A program made the translations under genes and the position numbers. From the NCBI GenBank assembly GCA_943908475.1, contig CALTTG010000017.1, positions 10,744 through 74,743 on the forward strand: DNA of 64,000 bases, given 5' to 3'. The notes under the pieces were generated by a model. That model did not search any database. It was not told the DNA's origin and was given only the letters and a program-made list of their open reading frames with translations. Origin of the DNA: an uncultured Burkholderiales bacterium (lineage in GTDB: Bacteria > Pseudomonadota > Gammaproteobacteria > Burkholderiales > Burkholderiaceae_C). Positions within the stretch are counted from its first letter, which is position 1. Every line of letters starts with the position of its first letter. Positions 59,110 through 64,000 of this stretch are shown here, in pieces.

Positions 59110-59687
59110 TGATGCCCGCTGGCTGTGTGCATGCGTTCCGGCATCCACGTCCCCGAGGGCACGAGGGGCGCTGCATCGGGCACACCGATCTGCCAGTGGA
59201 CCCTCGCAAACTGCGCCGACTGGCCCGCACCATTCGCCGAGCGGCACATCGCCAGTCATGGCAGAAGGTGGTCTTCACCTCACCCTTGCAGCGTTGCCGC
59301 TTGGTCGGGTACCTGCTTCGGCGTTGGGGGTGGCAGCATCATGTCGAGCCTGCGTTGGCCGAAATGCACTTCGGCCAATGGGACGGGCGCGCTTGGGTCG
59401 ACATTTCAGAGGCGGAGGTTCAGGCCTGGACGCTGAATTTTGCCGACCATGCACCCGGTGGGGGGGAATGTCTGGCCGAGCTCATGGCGCGTGTGCGAGC
59501 CTGGCAGCCGCCCCCAGGTCAGCGGGAGGTGGTGATGGTGGCCCATGCCGGTTGGATGCTGGCCAGGCGCTGGCTCCACGAGCACGGCCACACGCCGCCG
59601 CGCGCTGATCAGTGGCCCCGTCCGCCGCGCTACACCGAATGCTGGTCGATGTCGCTCGCTGTGGAGGCCTGCACACCGCGCGATTGA
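59106..59687 (+). CDS. cobC: Alpha-ribazole phosphatase CobC-like (histidine phosphatase family)
   Basis: A 193-residue histidine-phosphatase-fold protein, the last gene of the cobalamin operon. CobC removes the phosphate from alpha-ribazole phosphate or cobalamin phosphate. The catalytic block reads FRHPRPRGHEGRCIGHTDLP, with RHP in place of the usual RHG; the Arg and His are kept. SPLQRC, EMHFGQWDGRAW and the second His in MVAHAGWML are present. The ATG at 59106 overlaps the cobS stop; two more ATGs follow directly. Its last 58 bp overlap the opposed exonuclease gene. Confidence 0.85.
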   Translation: MMMPAGCVHAFRHPRPRGHEGRCIGHTDLPVDPRKLRRLARTIRRAAHRQSWQKVVFTSPLQRCRLVGYLLRRWGWQHHVEPALAEMHFGQWDGRAWVDISEAEVQAWTLNFADHAPGGGECLAELMARVRAWQPPPGQREVVMVAHAGWMLARRWLHEHGHTPPRADQWPRPPRYTECWSMSLAVEACTPRD

Positions 59688-60643
59688 AGCCAGTGCACGA
59701 GGGCGTCTTCCTGCCCATGGGTGACGATGATGCGTTCAGCACCGGTCGCGTCGATCGCTTGCAGCAGGCCCGGCCAATCGGCGTGGTCAGACAGCACGAA
59801 CCCCCGGTCTACCCCCGCGCGCTTGCGATGGCTGCGCAGCTGCATCCATCCGCTGGCCATCCCGATGTGGGCCGATTTCAGCGCCGATGCGGCAGAACCC
59901 GTGAGGCCGCGTGTGGCCCCGGGCGGCAGCATGAGCAGGGCCCGCGACCACGCATGGTCATGGCCCAGATCGCCCCGTTGGCCCCATGACTGGGTGTCGG
60001 GCAGCTTGATGCCCGCTTGGCGGTAGGCCTCGTTCATGGGCACCATGGCGGTGTGCGTGGCGATCGGGCCGATGGAGGCGTCCAACTCGGCCAGAATGCG
60101 CTGGCTTTTGCCGAAGCTGTAGCCCAGCAGAACCGATGGTCGTCCTTGCTCGGCATTGTCTCGCCACCACCGATTGATGTCCCCCATCACCTCTCGGGTC
60201 GGGCGCCATTGGTAGATGGGCAAGCCAAAGGTGCACTCGGTGATGAAGCAGTGACACGGTACGGGCTCAAAGGCCTCGCAGGTGATGTCGGGCTCGACCT
60301 TGTAGTCGCCTGACACCACCCAGACCTCGCCCCGATGCGCCACCCTGACCTGTGCCGAACCCAGGACATGCCCGGCGGGGTGGAGCGATACCGTCACGTC
60401 GCCGATGGCCAGCTGCTGCCCGTATGCCAGTGTTTGCAAGGTGATCGGCCCCAGGCGAGCCCTCAGAACACCCTCGCCCTGCGTGGCACACAGGTAGGCC
60501 CGATGGCCCGTGCGTGCGTGGTCGGCATGCGCGTGGGTGATCACGGCCTTGTCGACCGCCCGCCAAGGATCGATGTAGAAACCTCCGGCAGGGCAGTACA
60601 GCCCTTCCGGACGCTTGACGATCAGGGGGGCTGGGGCCCTCAT
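59630..60643 (-). CDS. Ligase-associated DNA exonuclease, metallo-beta-lactamase/beta-CASP fold
   Basis: A 337-residue nuclease of the family annotated mRNA 3'-end-processing-factor-like or ligase-associated DNA exonuclease. The metal site is seen in ITHAHADHART, HPAGHVLGSAQV and SGDYK; LLGYSFGKSQRIL and LSDHADWPGL are family marks. In many bacteria it is encoded with an ATP-dependent DNA ligase and a helicase; neither is adjacent here. It starts five bases after the clsB stop reading leftward; an earlier ATG at 60694 would overlap clsB. Its 3' end overlaps cobC. Confidence 0.85.
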   Translation of the reverse strand: MRAPAPLIVKRPEGLYCPAGGFYIDPWRAVDKAVITHAHADHARTGHRAYLCATQGEGVLRARLGPITLQTLAYGQQLAIGDVTVSLHPAGHVLGSAQVRVAHRGEVWVVSGDYKVEPDITCEAFEPVPCHCFITECTFGLPIYQWRPTREVMGDINRWWRDNAEQGRPSVLLGYSFGKSQRILAELDASIGPIATHTAMVPMNEAYRQAGIKLPDTQSWGQRGDLGHDHAWSRALLMLPPGATRGLTGSAASALKSAHIGMASGWMQLRSHRKRAGVDRGFVLSDHADWPGLLQAIDATGAERIIVTHGQEDALVHWLQSRGVQASTASDIDQHSV

Positions 60644-60647
60644 GCGC

Positions 60648-61991
60648 TCAGCCCTGACCTTTTCCGCGGCTTTGGCGCGAGCGTGTTCGCGCATGTCGGG
60701 CCGCGCCCAGCCTCAAGTAGGTGCGAGCGGTCCATGAAATGACGGCCCGAAGCGGGCGGGCCCACCAGGGACGACTGTCTGGACCCTGAACGGGAACCTC
60801 CAGGCTCTGTCGAAAATCGGTGTGCAACTCCGCCGCCAGCTGACGGGCAAACCCCCGATCCTTCACCAGCAGGTTGGCCTCCAGGTTCATCTGTAAGGAC
60901 AAGGGGTCCAGGTTCGACGAGCCCACGCTGCACCATTCTTGGTCCACGCACATGACCTTGGCATGCAGGAGGGCCGGCTGGTATTCGAACACGCGCACCC
61001 CGTGCCGTTGCAGCTCCGCATACAGCACCCTCGCAGCCAGCGCCGCGAGCAGGTAGTCGGGCTTGCCTTGCAACAGCAGCCGCACTTTCACGCCTCGCTC
61101 GGCCGCGCGCCCCAAGGCTTTGCGCAACACCCGCCCGGGGTAGAAGTACGGGCACACGAGATCAATCTGTGAACGTGCCTGGTCAATGGCTTGCAAGGTG
61201 GCTTGTTCGATCGTGCGGCGTTGACGCAGGTTGTCTCGCATCACGAAGGCGGCACGCATGGCGCACCGCGTTTGGGCGTGATGGGCCAGCATCTTTTGCT
61301 CGTCGGGGGCCAATTTGAGGCAGGCCTCCCGCCATCTGGCTTGCAAGCGTCGGAACCGTTGGGGCTGACGGACCCAGTCCAGCATGTCGTCTCGCCAGTC
61401 ACGTCCCCACTGCGCCCGGGTCCAGAAGGCGCGAATGGTGTGCTGGACCGGCAGCACCACTGGGCCTTGCACCTGCACGGCGTAGTCCAGTCGAGGGGTG
61501 GCCGACCAGCCGTGGACCAGGTCATGGTGGTCGTCGATGAGGTTGATCCCGCCCACGAATGCAGCGTGCTCGTCGACCGTGCACAACTTCAGGTGCATGC
61601 GCCGCCAGTCGTTGGGTTCACTGGCGAGGCTGAACCAGCCACGAACTGGCCGGTAAATCACCAGCTGAACCCCCTGGTGCAGCAACTCCTGCCAAACCTC
61701 GGGGTCGACCTCGGCCGAGCCCACCCCGTCAAACACCACCCGAACCTGAACCCCCCGTTGCGCCGCTCGCGCCAGCGATTTCAGCAGCAGGCTGGGCAGG
61801 CCAAAAGGCGAGACCAGGTAGTTGGCCAGCCAGACCTCACGTTCGGCCGCATCGATGGCCTGGATCATGGCGGGAAACAGCTGTCGCCCGCCTTTGTGGA
61901 GCCGCACCGCGTTGCCGCCGGTGTACACCGGCGTGCGTTGCGCGTACCAGGCCAGGCTCAGGGCTTGCTGAGGGTCATCGTCAAAGGGCAT
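60648..61991 (-). CDS. clsB: Cardiolipin synthase ClsB-type (phospholipase D family)
   Basis: A 447-residue peripheral membrane enzyme of the phospholipase D superfamily that makes cardiolipin or transfers phosphatidyl groups. Two HKD motifs are intact: His133-x-Lys135 with Asp140, and His343-x-Lys345 with Asp350 followed by GSSNLDPLSLQMNLEAN. No N-terminal membrane segments are present, unlike ClsA. The adjacent upstream gene is a YbhP-like phosphatase, the same pairing as ybhP-clsB in E. coli. The two genes overlap by 11 bases. Confidence 0.92.
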   Translation of the reverse strand: MPFDDDPQQALSLAWYAQRTPVYTGGNAVRLHKGGRQLFPAMIQAIDAAEREVWLANYLVSPFGLPSLLLKSLARAAQRGVQVRVVFDGVGSAEVDPEVWQELLHQGVQLVIYRPVRGWFSLASEPNDWRRMHLKLCTVDEHAAFVGGINLIDDHHDLVHGWSATPRLDYAVQVQGPVVLPVQHTIRAFWTRAQWGRDWRDDMLDWVRQPQRFRRLQARWREACLKLAPDEQKMLAHHAQTRCAMRAAFVMRDNLRQRRTIEQATLQAIDQARSQIDLVCPYFYPGRVLRKALGRAAERGVKVRLLLQGKPDYLLAALAARVLYAELQRHGVRVFEYQPALLHAKVMCVDQEWCSVGSSNLDPLSLQMNLEANLLVKDRGFARQLAAELHTDFRQSLEVPVQGPDSRPWWARPLRAVISWTARTYLRLGAARHARTRSRQSRGKGQG

Positions 61992-62799
61992 CGCCCAGCT
62001 CGAATTCGGCCACCAGCGGCAAGTGATCAGACATCCGTGCCCAAGCGGTGCCGCGCGGCACCATGATGCTTTGACACCGCAAGCCTCGGGTGTAGACCCG
62101 GTCCAGCGACAACACCGGCACTCGGGAGGGGAAGGTCGGCACGCGCGCGGCTTCGTCGGTGCGGGCCCGTTGCAGGCCGGCGGGCGTCAGCACATCGTCC
62201 AGGGCTTCGTTCCAGTCGTTGAAGTCGCCCGCCACGATCACCGGCATGTTCCGGGGAATCTCATCTTGCACCAGTTCGGCCACGCGCCGCGTTTGCCGCA
62301 CTCGGCTGGCATGGATCAGCCCCAGGTGAACCACCACCACATGCACCAGCACCTCACGCCAGTTCACGGTGGCATGCAGCAGCCCGCGCTGCTCCAGCCG
62401 ATGATCGGACACATCGTGGTGACGCACCTCGCCCAGGGGCCAACGAGAGAGCAGGGCATTGCCGTGTTCGCCATGCCGGGTCACCGCATTGGTGCGATAC
62501 GCCACCTCATAGCCCTCGGGGGCCAGGAAGTCCGCCTGTGGCTGGGGCGGCCAGGCCCAATGGCCGAACCGGGTGGGTGAAAACGTGCGGGACTCTTCAT
62601 GGTTGTGGTGCCGCACCTCCTGGAGGCAGACCAGGTCCGCGTCCATGGCCTCCACGGCCAATCCGAGGTTGTGGATCTCGAGCCGCTTGGTGGGCCCCAG
62701 ACCGCGAACGCCCTTGTGGATGTTGTAGGTCGCCACCCTCAGGCCAGAGGCCGACAGGGTGGACGGAGGCAGGTGGGTGGATTGGAGGGGATTGTGCAC
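61981..62799 (-). CDS. ybhP: Endonuclease/exonuclease/phosphatase family protein, YbhP-like
   Basis: A 272-residue EEP-fold metal-dependent phosphoesterase. Marks are VATYNIHKGVRG, DADLVCLQEVRHH, GNALLSRWPL, VHLGLIHASR, GDFNDWNEALDD and the terminal SDHLPLVAEF, which together make the active site. It may act on phospholipid head groups or nucleic acid; the position before clsB favours lipid. The start is a GTG at 62799, chosen for length; no good ribosome site is seen. It follows the Nudix gene by about 40 bases. Confidence 0.85.
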   Translation of the reverse strand: MHNPLQSTHLPPSTLSASGLRVATYNIHKGVRGLGPTKRLEIHNLGLAVEAMDADLVCLQEVRHHNHEESRTFSPTRFGHWAWPPQPQADFLAPEGYEVAYRTNAVTRHGEHGNALLSRWPLGEVRHHDVSDHRLEQRGLLHATVNWREVLVHVVVVHLGLIHASRVRQTRRVAELVQDEIPRNMPVIVAGDFNDWNEALDDVLTPAGLQRARTDEAARVPTFPSRVPVLSLDRVYTRGLRCQSIMVPRGTAWARMSDHLPLVAEFELGDAL

Positions 62800-62840
62800 A
62801 GTGAAAGGATAACGTTGCCGCGCGAGCGCCCAGCCCAGCG

Positions 62841-63335
62841 TCAACCCCGTATCCCACGGCCAAATCGAGGCAGCTGCAAGATGGCTTCGGCATTCGATGG
62901 CGAAAAGCAACGGTCGGCCGCCGCCGTCCAGGGCAGCCAGGTGTGCTGGGTGTGCTCTCGGGGGGCCAGCACGATCGGGATGTCGCGGGGCACGCACAAG
63001 CTGAACACCCGTTCCGTGTTGTGGGTGACGCCCGGGCCATAGCGGTGGCGCCAGATGGGGTAGATCTCGTAGACGTTCTCGAGGTTCCAATCCACCAGGT
63101 GCTCCGGCAAAAGGCCCTGGCTGCCCATCACGATGCCAGTTTCCTCGGCGACCTCACGAATGGCGGTCTCGCGCCAGTCCTCGTCCCAGGCATCTTTCGA
63201 GCCCGTCACGCTCTGCCAGAAGTCAGGCTGTTTGGCCCGCTCCATCAACAAAACGTCCAGCTCCGGTGAGTGGATCACCACCAGCACCGACTGGGGAATC
63301 TTCGGTGGGCGAGGGCTCTCAGCAGCGTGTGACAT
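62841..63335 (-). CDS. nudB: Dihydroneopterin triphosphate diphosphatase (Nudix hydrolase NudB)
   Basis: A 164-residue Nudix hydrolase expected to remove pyrophosphate from dihydroneopterin triphosphate in folate synthesis. The Nudix core REVAEETGI follows GSKDAWDEDWRETA; DFWQSVTGSKD, EIYPIWRHRYGPGVTHNTERVFSL and EHTQHTWLPW match NudB. It sits between aspS and ybhP; aspS-nudB is a standard proteobacterial neighbour pair. The ATG at 63335 has no strong ribosome site. Confidence 0.9.
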   Translation of the reverse strand: MSHAAESPRPPKIPQSVLVVIHSPELDVLLMERAKQPDFWQSVTGSKDAWDEDWRETAIREVAEETGIVMGSQGLLPEHLVDWNLENVYEIYPIWRHRYGPGVTHNTERVFSLCVPRDIPIVLAPREHTQHTWLPWTAAADRCFSPSNAEAILQLPRFGRGIRG

Positions 63336-63452
63336 GAGCAAAGCGAGCAGTGGGGTCGGACAGGACCTCATCTTCACAGACTTCCCGGATGTCGGGCGGG
63401 GGGGCGGCGGAGGCCCCAGTGTGCCCCAGGTCATCCTCTGGGGCCCCAACGC

Positions 63453-63482
63453 AAGAAGGGCCACCCGAGGGTGGCCCTTCTT
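63453..63482 (-). terminator. Strong hairpin terminator after aspS
   Basis: AAGAAGGGCCACC pairs perfectly with GGTGGCCCTTCTT over a four-base loop, 30 bases after the aspS stop reading leftward. The T residues are part of the stem, so efficiency is uncertain, but it separates aspS from nudB. Confidence 0.75.
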
Positions 63483-63512
63483 GGCGACCGGTCGGCCGCA
63501 CTGAATCCACCG

Positions 63513-64000
63513 TCAGCCGTTCTGTGCCGGGGCTGCAGCAGTGGCGTTGCGCAGGCGGATGTGCAGCTCGCGCAGCTGCTTTTCGTCAACGTTCGACGGG
63601 GCGCCCGTCAGCAGGCACTGGGCGCGCTGGGTCTTGGGGAAGGCGATCACGTCGCGGATGGACTCGGCCTTGGTCATCAGCGTGACCAGGCGGTCCAGGC
63701 CGAAGGCCAGGCCACCGTGCGGGGGCGCGCCGTATTGCAGCGCGTCCAGCAGGAAACCGAACTTGACCTTGGCGTCCTCGTCGGTGATGTTCAGGGCCTT
63801 GAAGACCTTGGACTGCACCTCGGCGCGGTGGATGCGGATGGAGCCGCCACCGAGTTCCCAGCCGTTGAGCACCATGTCGTAGGCCTTGGCGATGCACTTG
63901 CCCGGGTCCGTGTCCATGTAGTCTTCGTGGCCGTCCTTGGGGGCGGTGAAGGGGTGGTGCACGGCGTTCCAGCGCTCGGACTCGTCGTCGTACTCGAACA
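63513..64000 (-). CDS. aspS: Aspartyl-tRNA synthetase (partial, C-terminal part only)
   Basis: The last 161 residues of AspRS, a class II synthetase. HHPFTAPKDG, DMVLNGWELGGGSIRIHRAEVQ, and motif 3 in HGGLAFGLDRLV are all present. The remainder lies beyond the right end. The tail is LHIRLRNATAAAPAQNG. In betaproteobacteria this enzyme may also be non-discriminating, which cannot be judged from this part. Confidence 0.96.
   Translation of the reverse strand, partial: FEYDDESERWNAVHHPFTAPKDGHEDYMDTDPGKCIAKAYDMVLNGWELGGGSIRIHRAEVQSKVFKALNITDEDAKVKFGFLLDALQYGAPPHGGLAFGLDRLVTLMTKAESIRDVIAFPKTQRAQCLLTGAPSNVDEKQLRELHIRLRNATAAAPAQNG

Noticed and set aside
1..64000. CRISPR arrays, insertion sequences, prophage genes, tRNA or rRNA genes
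   Set aside because: Scanned for regularly spaced repeats, transposase and integrase motifs, cloverleaf patterns and ribosomal sequence; none was seen.

Overview
The window is a high-GC, densely coded piece of a Gram-negative chromosome. Its gene orders are typical of Betaproteobacteria, order Burkholderiales, close to Comamonadaceae/Sphaerotilaceae: rubredoxin-pilGHIJ-chpA, yqgE-ruvX-pyrR-pyrB-pyrC', ftsK near lolA and rarA, and a zapB-like/zapA pair followed by 6S RNA. The genus cannot be fixed from the sequence alone. I see no insertion sequence, prophage, CRISPR array, tRNA or rRNA. Both ends cut a gene: thiD on the left and aspS on the right.

Layout. 1-12.2 kb: thiD (partial), a rubredoxin, and the Pil-Chp chemosensory cluster for twitching motility (pilG, pilH, pilI, pilJ, giant hybrid kinase chpA), ending in an active-looking diguanylate cyclase. 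12.2-20.5 kb: photolyase, then a tightly overlapping yqgE-ruvX-pyrR-pyrB-pyrC' operon with an acyltransferase; pyrC' is a pseudo-dihydroorotase. A fatty-acid desaturase and an exported protein of unknown role follow. 20.6-33.9 kb: rpmB-rpmG, trxB, a CRP-type regulator, ftsK, a large AsmA-like (DUF748) protein, lolA, an RhlE-type helicase and rarA. 33.9-43.9 kb: a type VI secretion locus in two divergent arms (tssJ-K-L leftward; TPR lipoprotein-tssB-C-hcp-E-F-G rightward). It lacks tssM, clpV, tssA, vgrG and PAAR genes.

43.9-49.6 kb: a small cysteine-rich protein, two tandem paralogous membrane-anchored proteins built of Val-Pro-rich repeats that I cannot assign to a family, a flavodiiron-like metallo-beta-lactamase protein, a beta-hydroxyacid dehydrogenase, a degenerate GGDEF protein, 6S RNA and zapA/zapB-like. 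49.6-59.7 kb: a cobalamin riboswitch heading one ten-gene operon for uptake of corrinoids (btuB, btuF, btuC, btuD) and their conversion to B12 (cobU, cobO, cobQ, cobT, cobS, cobC). 59.6-64 kb, leftward: aspS, a Nudix hydrolase, a YbhP-like phosphatase, cardiolipin synthase ClsB and an orphan ligase-associated exonuclease.

The parts of most interest are the unassigned Val-Pro repeat pair beside the secretion locus, the incomplete T6SS, the two pseudo-enzymes (PyrC' and the GGDRF protein), the cyclase joined to the Pil-Chp operon, the unannotated 6S RNA, and several promoters whose position predicts leaderless mRNAs.
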